Assembly (NCBI RefSeq): GCF_012489685.1
Contig: NC_080044.1
Location: 21,432,369 to 21,496,368 of the forward strand
DNA from: Lotus japonicus
Lineage: Eukaryota > Streptophyta > Magnoliopsida > Fabales > Fabaceae
Length of the DNA: 64,000 bases
Reading direction: 5' to 3'
Shown: positions 1-10,873 of the stretch, piece after piece
Position numbering within the stretch: position 1 is the first letter of the stretch
Layout: each line of letters starts with the position of its first letter
Notes under the pieces: generated by a model
Told to the model about the DNA's origin: nothing
Database searches by the model: none
Seen by the model: only the letters and a program-made list of their open reading frames with translations
Program-made: the position numbers and the translations under genes

Positions 1-1518
1 ATGGTAAGAACTTATTTTGAGACTTAACTCATTTTTTGTGGGCCCAGATGGCCACATAGGATTTAAGACACTCTTAAGGTCTTTATGCACATTTTACTCT
101 AGTGGTTGTGATTTTATTTTACTTTTGACTGGACTCACGGTACCCAATATATTTAGTTTATTTATTTCCCTCCTTATTTTTCACTTTGGTTTTGGTATTG
201 AAGGAGAGAGAAAAAAATATTATTTTATTTAAGATCCTAGATTTGAGAGTACCTGAGCTAAGGCACGGATCTTAGCTTTTGCTATGATCTTATGCCTTGT
301 AGGATAGCTCAAATGGTGGGATCTAGTAAGATTCGGATCTTATTTTAAGATCTCAAAATAAGGACTCCATCGGAGATGCTCTCATATCCTTAAACCATTT
401 ACCACTCTCTCCCAGTCATAAAGTCATAAAGTCATAAAGCTCTTCATAGTTGTTGGGAAAGGAGAATTTTATGGAGAATGTGAAGTGGAGTTATTGAGAA
501 AGTAATGGTATAATTGACAAATTGTAACTTTAAAACATCAAAACATGACAGTTAAATAGGAACAAAAAATTCTTCTAAAACGACAGTTAAAAATGAACGG
601 AGGGAATAATTAATAGGATGTCAGAGAAAAATGAAAAAATGACAACTACAGAAGATGTTAGTACTATTTAGTGATTTATGAATGAGGATTGATTTTTTAA
701 TTTTCCTTAGGTTTTTTTAACTATTTCACCATCAGGTCTATTTTGAAAATAGCCATTCTAAAGCTTAACAAGTCTCTCCAACTCTATTTTTAACTCCAAA
801 TGAGAAGAATGCCTTTGAGATTCATTCATAAACCATTTGGGGGTTTACGGGTAAGTCTGGGTTTAGTTGGTTTTCTTGAGACTTCTTTTTCAGTTAGTAC
901 AACCACTTACGGCGCACTTGAAATATACGTGTGTAATGCCGACATCTAACGAGTACGTTTTTTAATAAATAAGAAATCCCGGAAGGATTCTTAAAAAGGA
1001 CACTACATGGGAAACATAGACACAACTCACAAGTAAGCGTCGATGATGCTTCACTTCCATATGTCAGATTAATAACACCATATTTTTTACAACAATTAAC
1101 AGCTTGATTAAATTACACAAGTATTTACTTATATTAAAAATCTAGTACAACTCGTTCATAACTGAATTTTTCAATATTTAGCTCATGATTTATTCTGACT
1201 TCATTCTTTAGATGATGTGTACGATAAACGATTTATTTTGAGATGAGACATTTGTAAGATATCATTAGAAAAAAAGAAGCTAGCCTTATTAAAATAAGTC
1301 AAAACATATACAGAAAACTACTAAAATAAATTCAAAGACATTTCAAAAAGAAAAAACTAAAATAAGTTCAAAGAAGTTCAAGTGACATGATAAACTTGAG
1401 AAAATTAAGCACGAACTATATATTGTTGTATTTGGAAAGTTAATTATTAACTGCAAAAGAAAGGTGGGTAAAATTATTAGTACTTTAGGACAGAGGAGAC
1501 CCCACACGTGTATGACAT
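1..1518. other. AT-rich intergenic DNA, no gene seen
   Basis: No open frame here has coding character; those present are short, hydrophobic and composition-driven. The only recognisable element is the Stowaway-like end listed separately. Confidence 0.6.
505..606. mobile_element. Stowaway-like MITE end (truncated)
   Basis: The stretch ends in AAATGAACGGAGGGA, the reverse complement of the CTCCCTCCGTT-type terminus typical of plant Stowaway (Tc1/mariner-related) MITEs. The subterminal motif ACGACAGTTAAA resembles an upstream copy ATGACAGTTAAA. I see no matching left terminus, so the element is probably truncated and its left limit is a guess. Confidence 0.35.
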
Positions 1519-1526
1519 GCATCTAC

Positions 1527-1731
1527 CATGCCGTCCCAAGGGTAAGGCCACCCAAACAAGGGCTTTAGGCCTTCAAAAAATAATAAATTTTACTAAGTAA
1601 AAAAGGCCTTAAAATTATTTTTTTACTAAGTAAAAAAGGCTAAAAAAAAACCAAACATTACCACTAAGTCAAAAAAAAAGACCTCACTTTAAAAGTTTGT
1701 TTTAGGCCTCATATATTGTTGGGCCGGTCTG
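1527..1731. mobile_element. hAT-type MITE with near-perfect 8-bp TSD
   Basis: A 205-bp A-rich element lies between GCATCTAC (1519-1526) and GCATCTAG (1732-1739), an 8-bp duplication with one mismatch. Its ends CATGCCGTCCC and GGGCCGGTCTG are imperfect inverted repeats (8 of 11) and resemble the CAGGGCCGGCCC-type termini of plant hAT elements. It has no ORF, so it is non-autonomous. Confidence 0.5.
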
Positions 1732-1924
1732 GCATCTAGATACTGCTAACATGCTGCATCCTACAATCTCGTCTCCTTATACGCAAGATACAAAATATAG
1801 TAGGTCATGACTCATGAAAACAGTTATGATTGATACCCACACAAAGGGTGCACTTGGTAAAAGAGATATAATTAAGTGATTTGATAAGAGAAAAGGGACC
1901 AAATTTGTTATACTAGTACTAAAA

Positions 1925-2112
1925 CCAACAATAATATGTACATACTTTATTTTCTAAACACTTTATTTACACTTATTTTTATTTCTATATTTCTTCTATT
2001 ATCATCTATCACATCTCATACTTTCTTTCACTTACTTTTTCTTTTTTTATTATCTTTCTCATCATTCCACCTCTTTCCACATCTCTTATAAGTGTGAAAG
2101 TAACATTATCCG
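1925..2112. mobile_element. Pyrimidine-rich MITE-like repeat, copy 1
   Basis: About 65 bp of pyrimidine-rich sequence built on ATCATCTATCACATCT and CTTACTTTTTCTTTTTTT recurs near 50030-50100, and a weaker relative lies near 53440-53580. All copies end in a motif of the type AGTGTGAA or GGTGTGAA. The element has no coding capacity and its limits are approximate. Confidence 0.35.
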
Positions 2113-2140
2113 TACTAAATATGTATCATGCACGGTGCTA

Positions 2141-2217
2141 TATGAATTTGGCTTACGCTGATGCCGCTGTGCCAGGAATAGATCAGTGATCAAAAGTACA
2201 ATTAAGCCAAATTCATA
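2141..2217. repeat. 15-bp perfect inverted repeat around a 47-nt loop
   Basis: TATGAATTTGGCTTA (2141-2155) is matched by TAAGCCAAATTCATA (2203-2217). The loop holds a 23-bp stretch (2155-2177) that recurs at 2262-2284 with four transitions. It ends in the same bases (GATCAAAAGTACAATTAAGC) that form the apparent transposon end near 3005. Confidence 0.55.
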
Positions 2218-2422
2218 GCTTTTTCACGTCTCTGTCAAGCCCAGCTGTTGTGAAGCTTCCTACACTGATGTCGTTGCGCCAGGAAAACCGCTGCTCCATC
2301 TCCACTGCGTTGCCGCTCCTTGCCTTCACAATCACGTCGCGGAATATGTCGCCGCGAGCACCAGGAGGAGCCGCCTTGCCAATCCTCTTCGTCATCATCT
2401 CCAATCTTCCCTTCCCTTCCAT
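2213..2422 (-). CDS. Short unrecognised ORF, possible exon relic
   Basis: A 69-residue minus-strand frame with higher GC (runs of CGCCG and GCGAG) than the surrounding AT-rich DNA. It is mixed hydrophilic and contains GKAAPPGARGDIF. I recognise no family. A 255-bp low-complexity frame lies upstream on the same strand (2428-2682). The piece sits just left of a transposon-like terminus near 3005, so it could be a captured host fragment. It may also not be coding at all. Confidence 0.2.
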   Translation of the reverse strand: MEGKGRLEMMTKRIGKAAPPGARGDIFRDVIVKARSGNAVEMEQRFSWRNDISVGSFTTAGLDRDVKKL

Positions 2423-2884
2423 GATATTCAGTTCTCTCTCTCTTGAGTTCTATTTTCCTTTTCCTCATCACAAAAAGTTGGTGTGAATTTTGTGGATGTG
2501 GGTTTTGTAATGGAGAGGAGCAAGTTCAGATTTGAGGGAGAAGAAGATAGTGGGTTGAGAAGAAAGAGGTGGTGGTTTGGCGTTGAATGTGTATGGTAGA
2601 GCTTGGTGGTTGTGGCTATGGCTATGGTGAAGAGATGCAGAATGCAAAACGTTGGGGAAGAAGTTTTTCCTTTTTTAACCAAGGAAGAAGATGAATTGAT
2701 TTGGATTTTTTTAAGTTATATTTTGCTCTATTCTGATTTTAATTTGGTTTTCTAATTAAATTGTTTTATTTATTTTCATTTTTATTTACTGATGTGTTAT
2801 TAAAGTGGTGTAGTTAGCAAAGATATTTTAAGATAGTGTAAATAGTAATGCTACCTCAGGAATTTCCGTTTAATTTTTTAGGTC

Positions 2885-3006
2885 AACTTGACGGAGGGGC
2901 CCAATTATCACAAATTGGAAAATGAGGGATTAAATTCGCTCGTTTTGAACATAAGAGAGTTAAATCACATATGGACAATACATCAGGATCAAAAGTACAA
3001 TTAAGC
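2885..3006. mobile_element. Terminal-repeat-like transposon end (right end only)
   Basis: The sequence GAGGGATTAAATTCGCTCG followed by GATCAAAAGTACAATTAAGC is organised like the terminal repeats of the MULE-type elements elsewhere in the window, whose ends read GGCTTAAT when reversed. I found no opposite terminus, only a second short copy of the last 20 bp at 2188-2207 in the same orientation. Confidence 0.3.
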
Positions 3007-3386
3007 TTATGAGTTTATAGTAAAAAGAAAAATTGAAATACATGTATGTCATAAATATTATTAAGTTTTAATCAAATTGAATTTTAATAAAAACATTATT
3101 GTAAACAATATTCGATGTTGAACATGTATAGCTTAGTAACATGCATATATAATTTTGGAGCCTTTTTAAAAATAAAATAAAAATCCAAGATTTTTCTGCA
3201 ATTTTGAAATAATCTTGTCATATATAATTATGTAATTTGACAAATTAATTTCTTATAAAAATTATGAGCAAGAAAATAATATTCGTACTGATGTCAGATT
3301 ATTCAGTTTTAATTATTTAGCTTATCACAATCATTCATTATCGTTTGACATGTGTATTTGACTCATCAATAGAAATAAAATTTGAA

Positions 3387-3742
3387 TTTGTCTTAATTTA
3401 TAAATGAGATTGAATGATGTTAAGAAACTTAATAATTGTAATGACCAAATTTATTTTAAGTTTCTATAATAATAAAGATTGAGATAAGTGATTTTGAAAT
3501 TGTATTAATTTATATCAATTTATAGTCATCATTTTAGGAAATCATCATTTTCAATAAATTTAAATTTGTCTTAATTTATAAATGAGATTGAATGACGTTA
3601 GAAAAACATAATAATTGTGATGACCAAATTTTGAGACCAATTTTATTAAGTTTCTATAATAATAAAGATTGAAATACATATTTTTGTAATCATATCAATT
3701 TGCTATCATCATTTTAGGAAATCATCATTTTTAAAAAATTTA
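3387..3742. repeat. 178-bp tandem duplication
   Basis: Two direct copies of about 178 bp start at 3387 and 3565. Both begin TTTGTCTTAATTTATAAATG and both contain TTTCTATAATAATAAAGATTG and ATCATTTTAGGAAATCATCA. They differ by scattered substitutions and a small insertion, so the duplication is not recent. No coding content. Confidence 0.75.
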
Positions 3743-6386
3743 AATATTCATGACATAAAATAATATTTTGAAATATTTTTTATTAGGTAAACAATATGGA
3801 TAATATTGTGTGGTGACTGATCGAGACTGTATCAGAGGCAAATAATTATTGAAGAAAACAAAATTGTAGTACTAGATAGTGACTCCTAAGTCGTTTCTTA
3901 AGGATTACCACTCGAGCAAGGGTTCAACTTAACACGCACACACACAAAAAGGGGGTTTGTGATTTGGTTGCAGTATGTATAAAATTAAATGCAGAATAGT
4001 AAAGTAGATTCAGACAAACAAATCATCTTTGTTCAGTATATCGCGATTCAATCATTGGTTTAACATATTAATTCCTTCTTATTGATTCCCTAATTCGTGA
4101 GAAAATTAACTAAGTGAAAATCAATTCACAGTTCCAAAAACTAGGTGATTGTGAAACAGTTACAAATTTACATAAACTAAGCGATTATGCATCAACCCTT
4201 GTTTCTAAAACAACATAATTAGGCAAACCATAGATTCAGGAACGAAGATGAAGAAAATTAATGAAGAAAGAATTCTTCATTAAGAATAATACCTCAAAAG
4301 TGTGATGTACTTCCAAAAGGATTCAGTTCAGGAAGTTAGCCTTCCATGGACGGAAGAACAAAAGTAGTGAAAGTTATAGAGAAGAAAATAGATGAGAAGA
4401 GCAAGCCCTAGTAGAACCCTAATAAAACTGAAATTTGAAATATATTGCAAAGCAAAAAAGGCTTCTGAAGTTGTTTCAGCACAAATCCTTACATAGGGTT
4501 GAAATCATATCCTAAATAAAAATAAATCCTAAAGATAGAATCCTAAATTAAAATCATAAATAACAAAAGAAAATAAATCCTGAGAATATAATCAGGAAAA
4601 TAAAATCCTAAAATATGATCTAAAATACAATTTTCACTTCAGGCCAAATAAAATCTTCATTCCGGAATGCCCAAAATGTCCTTGATGCCAAATATGAATA
4701 AACTTAATTAGACAAAATAATCAAAAATCATACCAAACAAAGTCAATTAAGCAATAAGAATCATCAATAATGTCAAATTAAGGTTATGAGTAGTGGGTAA
4801 AATATTGCTCATTAACAACCCGACTCACTCCCCTCCCTCATCATACATATTAGTATTATATTTCTACAGTAATATCTAATAAGTCAAGAAAACAAAGATC
4901 AATAGATAAACATACACGTGTTAATTTAAACATAGAGTCATCTTATACAAGTACAACCATAACATAGTCATAAATATCATACGTAAGAAAGAGAATAAAG
5001 TTGGCCCCACAAGTCAGCTGTTATGACGAGCTAATCAAGGAACTAACATCCTTATTTAACGACCAACTACATGCTAACCGTCACACATATGCACAAGAAA
5101 CTATAGCCGCTCTTGCTAATAGCTACTCAGCACGTCCATCTTCATGAACGCGATCCTCAGCATTCTTTCTTCACGTCTTCTTGGTCAGCCACTAAGGTAA
5201 AGATAATGAAGAGAAACACATACAACAGAGGGGTGATAAGTAATTCAACACAATCATATCAGAGAATAGCAAAATATAAATGAGCTTCACACCAAGAAAT
5301 CACCATATGAAATGCTCAAACTATTATGCATGTGGGCCCATATGTGGAACAACTCATCTCGTCACCTCATAAAGTCGTCGGGAATAGAGCTCGGAACTCC
5401 TCATTGAACTTTTTGTTGACTAACCATGATGATCATCGAGGGGTCTGTGGAATAACTAGGCTTGCGATGGGTTAATTATCAAAAAACTGTTGGACAATCC
5501 CACCTAGCCACACCCACATACCATGCCCTGGTACCCTTAGATCTCTCAACTTCACCCAATCGAGCAGTCTGGCCGTGACAGTCCATTTTAGGATCCACTT
5601 GCTTTCCGACCAACACCCCATTCATATGATCGAGGTCAGGTCAATGCAAATGATGCATGTTCACAACTTAGGAATACCCATCCTTTAATTTCTCATCCTC
5701 TGTGACTCCACCCAAGTCTTCAAGTAGTCAGATACCGCATTTAAAGTATTCATTCTTCGAATCATTTTATAAATTATTTTTTATTACGTGTTCGGGAACC
5801 ATTATCGAAAAAAAAAATCATAATTGTTTCCTAAAGCACGTTTCATAATCATTTTTCAAAGATAAACCAAGAATCATTTTAAACGCATATTTAAGAAAGC
5901 TTTTCATAAACTCTGTATAGTATCTTCAAAACAACTCTTTTTCTTCAAATGAGGTTCTCATCCATTTTCATACTGGGTATTCCTCATCAACGCCTCATCA
6001 AGAAAAGAGCATATCAGCAAATCACAGTTTCATTATCAACATAAGATTAATAATACAACCATATAGCTCATCAATCGCTGTCAATCATCACAACATCACA
6101 TGCATATTCAAACAGCGCGTATATCATCAATATCACAGATCATCTCAAATCATCATCATCAGCAAACACCAAGAATTATAAGCATATAAAACTTACCGTC
6201 TAATGAGGCTGATACTCACCATCAAATGATAGCACTTTGTCCTCAAACTTTGCTGGTGCCTTTGCAAGAATCTTCACATATTGAAAGAACCATCCCTGGA
6301 CACATTGGTTGTTTGATATATTTCCTACACATTGTTTCTCTATACCTATTCAAGTACACTTGGAGGCAATGCTGGAAGAATTTTAA
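3743..6386. other. Decayed LTR-like intergenic sequence
   Basis: About 2.6 kb without a credible coding frame. The stretch 4800-6215 has the style of Gypsy LTR DNA seen on its minus strand, with many CAT/ATC-rich runs, but I could not find paired ends or a TSD. 3782-4800 is AT-rich with short purine tracts. I see no gene. Confidence 0.4.
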
Positions 6387-6487
6387 ATAGTGTTGTATGG
6401 AAATCAGTCTGAAGGGAAATTGGTGCCAACTACTGAAGCTACGCCATTTAGAGTAAGAATAGAAGAAGTCTCAGAAGAAGAACATGT
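6387..6487 (+). pseudogene. Left part of an old ORF split by a solo LTR
   Basis: This open stretch starts after a TAA at 6384-6386 and reads QSEGKLVPTTEATPF followed by a Glu-rich tail. It runs into the 5-bp duplication CATGT at the border of the solo LTR. The frame continues correctly in 10738-10873 beyond the insertion, giving about 78 codons of uninterrupted frame once the insert is discounted. This resembles the acidic, proline-containing C-terminal regions of retroelement accessory ORFs. I do not recognise a specific family. Confidence 0.35.
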
Positions 6488-7014
6488 TATAAGGCCCTCA
6501 ATTTATTATATAATTATACTATTATTATTATAATAATATATAACTTGTTTGACTGTTGTCTGTTTGACTGTTTTGTCATAAATTGGTTGTTGTCGAATGA
6601 TTGACTGTTTGTGGGAAATGAGAGAATGGTCGTATTGGATGGTGCATGAGAATGTGAGAATATCCTCATGAGCTATTATTGTTATTGTTTGTATTTTAGG
6701 CTAAATTATTGTTGTATAGCATAGGAAATTATTTTGTAGTTAGACAGTTATCATTAAAACAACAGAAATGGGTATTAAATAGAAGTGGAATTAGGAAATT
6801 TATTAAATTGAATAAAGAAGTCACAAAAATAAAGAGAAATTAAAAATAATCCTATTAATATTGGAATTTTCGTGAACAGTGACTAGGAGATAGAAAAAGT
6901 GTAGTTTGGATTTATAAAGGAGTTTTTGTACAAAACTAAACCAAATCTTTGGAAATTAATGAAAAGATGATAACTTGAAATAAAATTGGTGTTATATCAG
7001 AATATAATTAATAA

Positions 7015-7201
7015 GGGGGTGTCTAAATGACACATGATAAAGTTTGGGTTAAATAACCCGTCATCCAATCACATTGGAGATAAATGAGTTGGAAATAAAT
7101 TAATAAATAAAATATAGAAATTCCAACTCACTTATCTCCAATGTGATTCGATGATGGATTATTTAACACAAAACTTTATCATGGGTCATTTAGACAACTC
7201 C
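7015..7201. mobile_element. 187-bp MITE with 9-bp TSD AATTAATAA
   Basis: Flanked by AATTAATAA at 7006-7014 and 7202-7210. Terminal inverted repeats of roughly 75 bp make the element almost wholly palindromic: GGGGGTGTCTAAATGAC at the left pairs with GTCATTTAGACAACTCC at the right. A 9-bp TSD points to the Mutator superfamily. It has no coding capacity. Confidence 0.75.
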
Positions 7202-7614
7202 AATTAATAATAAATAAATTCTAGATTGATTTGAAATTATTTTGATTAAATGTTTAAAAATGTAGTTTGGAAGCTGTATCTTGGAGAATTTTTTTTAAAA
7301 TTTAAAAGATGAGTTATGAAAATAATGAAAAATCATCTGAGAAGAATTTTAAATATTTTTGGAGTAATAAATATTTTAATTCGAAATTTTGATAATTTTT
7401 ATCTTAATTAATTAATTAAACTTGGAATTGCTTGTTAAACAAGAAAATTCAAATTTTTAGAGGAGCTTCTAAACTACGAGAAATATCATAAAATTGATTG
7501 TTGATAAGTTTTTATATGATGAAAATTTAAAAAATTTAATTTAGGAATTTTCAGAAAGAAAATTTGTTGAGATTTTATCTAAAAATTAAAATTAGGGAAA
7601 TTGTTGAACCATGA

Positions 7615-8991
7615 TATTGGTCAATCTGCAAATACACAGAATCTACCCGGTTTTAAATATCGAACCACAGTGAATTAGAATGCGACACTCAGTTTAAGCT
7701 TCAAGTTCACGGTTGGAAAGCAAATAAAATTCAGTTTTAAGTTTGATTTTGTGTTGAGGTACACAGTTAACAAGCTAACAAAGTTAAGTGTGTGAAAACA
7801 ATTGGTGAGAATGCCTTGGGTTCTTGCTCAACTAATTATGTTTTAGCAAACTTATTGTACTCATAAGTCTCTGGGTCTCTCCTTGATGCTAAAGCCTATT
7901 CAATCACCTATCGATGTCTCGTATAGATAATTCTCTCAATCCAAAAGATAAGCACAAACCCTTGCCAACCTAAACATTTTCTTGAGGCTATAAGCATGCA
8001 ATTTCAGGCCAACAAACCTCAACCCTTCCTCTATTCCTGGTAGCAAGCATAGAAGGGGTAATCCCACAACAATTCTCTAATCTATAACAAACTTCCATTC
8101 CAATTATAGAAAAGCATAAAGTTAGGATGCGTTCAAGCTTAAAAGAGAAAGCATAGATATGAGATTTAAGGGTTTACTCAGAATCAACATGAATAGAAAT
8201 AGGAATTACAACTAAAACATCTGAAGTCTTACAAAGAACCCAAAGAAAAAAGGGATTTAGCCACTGATGGCTAAGAGATCCATACAACAAAGTAAAGTAA
8301 ATCCTGGAACAAAAGGACTAAGAGTGGCTCCCCAAGCTCCAGAGGCTAAACCTTATTTCTAAACTTATGAAAAATGTAAAAGTGATGAAAGAGACTTCAA
8401 AGAAAACAGAAAAACCTATTTATAGGCAAATCTATCGAATCTGGGCACTCATGCGCTAGAAAAGCATGCCTGAGCGCCAATTACTTCAGTCCAAACAGAA
8501 GCTTTAGCGCCCTATTGGCGCTCAGGCGCCAGACAGGGACGCTCGAGCGCCAGTAACAGATCTGGAAGCTCAAAGTTACTGCTGAATTGGCGCTCAGGCG
8601 CCAGACAGGGGCACTCGAGCGCCACTTGTGCGCTTGGAAAACCCTTGAACTCCATCTTAACTCCACTTTAATGCCTCTTTCAAGTCTTCAAGCTCCTTGA
8701 TCTTCCATCTTCAGCAGTTCTAGACCTTATTACTTGGAAATAAAGCTTGGAAAAATATCAAGGAACTCAAAAGGTTATTAGCTCAAAGGCCCTCAACATA
8801 AGTGGAAACTTTACAAGATCCTTCAACTTACTTAAAATGTAATAAAAGTCCCTACAAAACCATCAAATTACTAAACTAATGAAAAAACACAAATAAAAGT
8901 ATAAATGCATGAAACACTACATGAGACAAAGAAAAAGACTCAAAACTAATACGAAAATGACCCTAAAATCTAGGACAAAACAGGGTCATCA
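7615..8991 (-). mobile_element. Nested solo LTR, TSD CATGA
   Basis: Flanked by CATGA at 7610-7614 and 8992-8996. Read on the minus strand it starts TGATGACCCTG. Its other end reads CAATA rather than a canonical CA, so that boundary is less sure. It contains a GC-rich direct repeat at about 8513-8553 and 8586-8624. No gene; its 1377 bp is of LTR size and style. Confidence 0.5.
8513..8624. repeat. GC-rich direct repeat within the nested LTR
   Basis: Two copies of about 39 bp share TTGGCGCTCAGGCGCCAGAC and then CTCGAGCGCCA. The core GGCGC...GCGCC is palindromic. GC content is far above the surrounding sequence. Confidence 0.7.
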
Positions 8992-9099
8992 CATGACTTG
9001 GGGAAGAAGCAAAAGGGGTTGAATTCAAAATATTTCCTCCCTTATTTGGTGGTTATGGCCGAAATTTTGGTGGCCTAGGGCTAGAGAAATAGTCTTTCT

Positions 9100-9108
9100 T
9101 ATAAATAG
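9100..9108 (+). promoter_or_regulatory. TATA box of the solo LTR
   Basis: TATAAATAG lies inside the solo LTR, followed by C-rich leader-like sequence. This position and context are typical of an LTR U3/R promoter; no gene remains downstream for it to drive. Confidence 0.5.
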
Positions 9109-9875
9109 GACTCTACGGTAAGCAGAAAACCCAAAACCCCAAGAAACTGCCTCCCTCACCTGAAAAACACACTTTAGAGCATCAAAATCAAGTGCCCTTA
9201 CTCTCTTTTGGCCGAAGCTCTTCTCCTCCCTTGGTTGATCAACTGTGATTTTTCTTCATTCGTTCGTCGAGGTTCGTTTATCGTCAAAACTTCTTCTTTT
9301 CATTATACTACGAGATATGTCTCTTCTCTTAAACTTTTTTTGGAAAACCTTTGGGGATTATAATCTTTCTTTTCTTTTAATTCATAATTTTTAAAAGAGA
9401 ATCCAAGCTTTGAAAACCCCTTTTTGTCATGTTGGGATTAAGGTTCTTCTCTTTTTGAGGAAAACAAAACGATTTCAAAAACAACATGTTCTCATCTTCT
9501 TCTTCTTCGGGCCGCGAGTTTTAGAAGGGTTAAGAGGGGATAGTTTTCTTGTTTTTGAACACTTATTGATGATGGATGTTGTTCTATTTTGTCTAGGTTC
9601 CATCGTATGAACTATTACTTAAGGAGGTAAGGGTAACTTCTGTCTAGTGCGTGCGTCTGTGTGTTTTTCCTTTTCTTGCATGATTCGTGAAGTGAAGGTG
9701 TTCAAGGCGTTGTATTGTTGATTTGATTACTTGTCTTGATATATTGTTGCTTCTTGTGTTAATAACATGCTTACTTTTGTTGAATTGTCTATTGGAAGGA
9801 ATATCTTGTTTATTGAAAATTCTATGGAATTAACTTATTGAAAAATTCATGGAATTAACTTGCGGGTTATTTGTT

Positions 9876-9977
9876 TGATTAAGGGGATAGACCTTAATCT
9901 TGTTGTTGGTTGTTTGATTAAGGGGATATACCTTAATCTTATTGGTATTTTAATTAAGGGGATAGACCTTATCTTGG
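9876..9977. repeat. About 40-bp tandem repeat, three copies
   Basis: Three successive copies of AAGGGGATAGACCTTAATCT or a one- to two-base variant lie in the solo LTR. The third copy is shortened. Confidence 0.7.
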
Positions 9978-10737
9978 GTATTGTTGTATGCTGTCATCTA
10001 TTTAATTTTAAGTGTTATGTTGCTATCTTGTTTTATTTCAAAATTTGGAGATAGGGTTGTTGGTTTTTAGTTTGTTTTTATTGTGGTTATCTATTTGAAT
10101 TTTGAACTTATGCATGATATAAAATTCGGTTATCTTCTTGTTGTTGTCATTGTTTTCGAAGTTAACCCTTTCTGTTTGGTAATTGCTATTTGAGCGCTTT
10201 ACGCTATTAGGACATGGGCACTCGAGTGGCAAAGTTTGACTTGCTCAGAGTCTATGGATTGCGACCTGGTTATACGGTTGGGCGACGAGAAGCTTGAGAC
10301 GGTGAAGATGGAGACCTTGAATTTCTTAGAACTTTATGAAGTTGACTTGTGATTTTCAAAGTTGGCTTAAATATTATTTTGAAATTTGACGTTATCTATT
10401 AATTTAATCTTGGTTAATATTACGCGCTATTTATTGGGTATTATATTTATTACAATGTATTTGAAAATATTAAAATTGAATTGTTTTATCAAGCGATGGC
10501 TAAAGGATAAGTTCATTTGAATTCAAGTAAGAACTTGGGCTGTTCCGTCTAAGAAAAAAAAGGCTTTTAATCAGGCACTGTGTCGGGCCAGCTTATCTGG
10601 GAACATCTCGGTTGGGTGATGATGGGCCTATTTTTCAAAATCTATATCACGTTTTGAAAATAAAATCCCGAGTTAGTCCCTAGACTTGTTGGGTTACTAA
10701 TGTGACCCCGGTTGAGAAATTTGGGAGTTACACATGT

Positions 10738-10873
10738 GGAGCCAAACAACAACGTTGCTGCCCATCCTGCACCTCACCTCATTCAAGCTCTTATAGAACA
10801 TAAGGATTATGTGGATCAGAGGCTGTCCACCATCTCAGCGACTCCGGAGCTAATTCTGATGAAGCTTGGCTGA
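10738..10873 (+). pseudogene. Right part of the ORF split by the solo LTR
   Basis: Continues in frame from 6387-6487 and ends at TGA 10871-10873. The peptide contains HLIQALIEHKDYVDQRLSTI, a short amphipathic helix-like stretch like the C-terminus of the env-like ORF of the Copia element in this window, which also ends in a helical segment. Downstream sequence has purine runs typical of a Copia 3' end. I infer a decayed retroelement accessory ORF. Confidence 0.35.

Larger units (their letters stand above)
6488..10732 (+). mobile_element. Solo LTR, Gypsy/Tekay-like, TSD CATGT
   Basis: Flanked by CATGT at 6483-6487 and 10733-10737. It begins TATAAGGCCC, which I read as a decayed TGTAAGNCCC terminus, and ends GGGAGTTACA. 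A TATA box (TATAAATAG) at 9100-9108 suggests a plus-strand LTR promoter. Without the nested solo LTR (7615-8991 plus 5 bp) its own length is about 2.86 kb. No internal coding region is associated, so this is most simply a solo LTR left by recombination. It interrupts an older ORF. Confidence 0.65.

Noticed and set aside
10201..10740. Start of a new element at the C-rich stretch
   Set aside because: It is continuous with the solo LTR ending at 10732.
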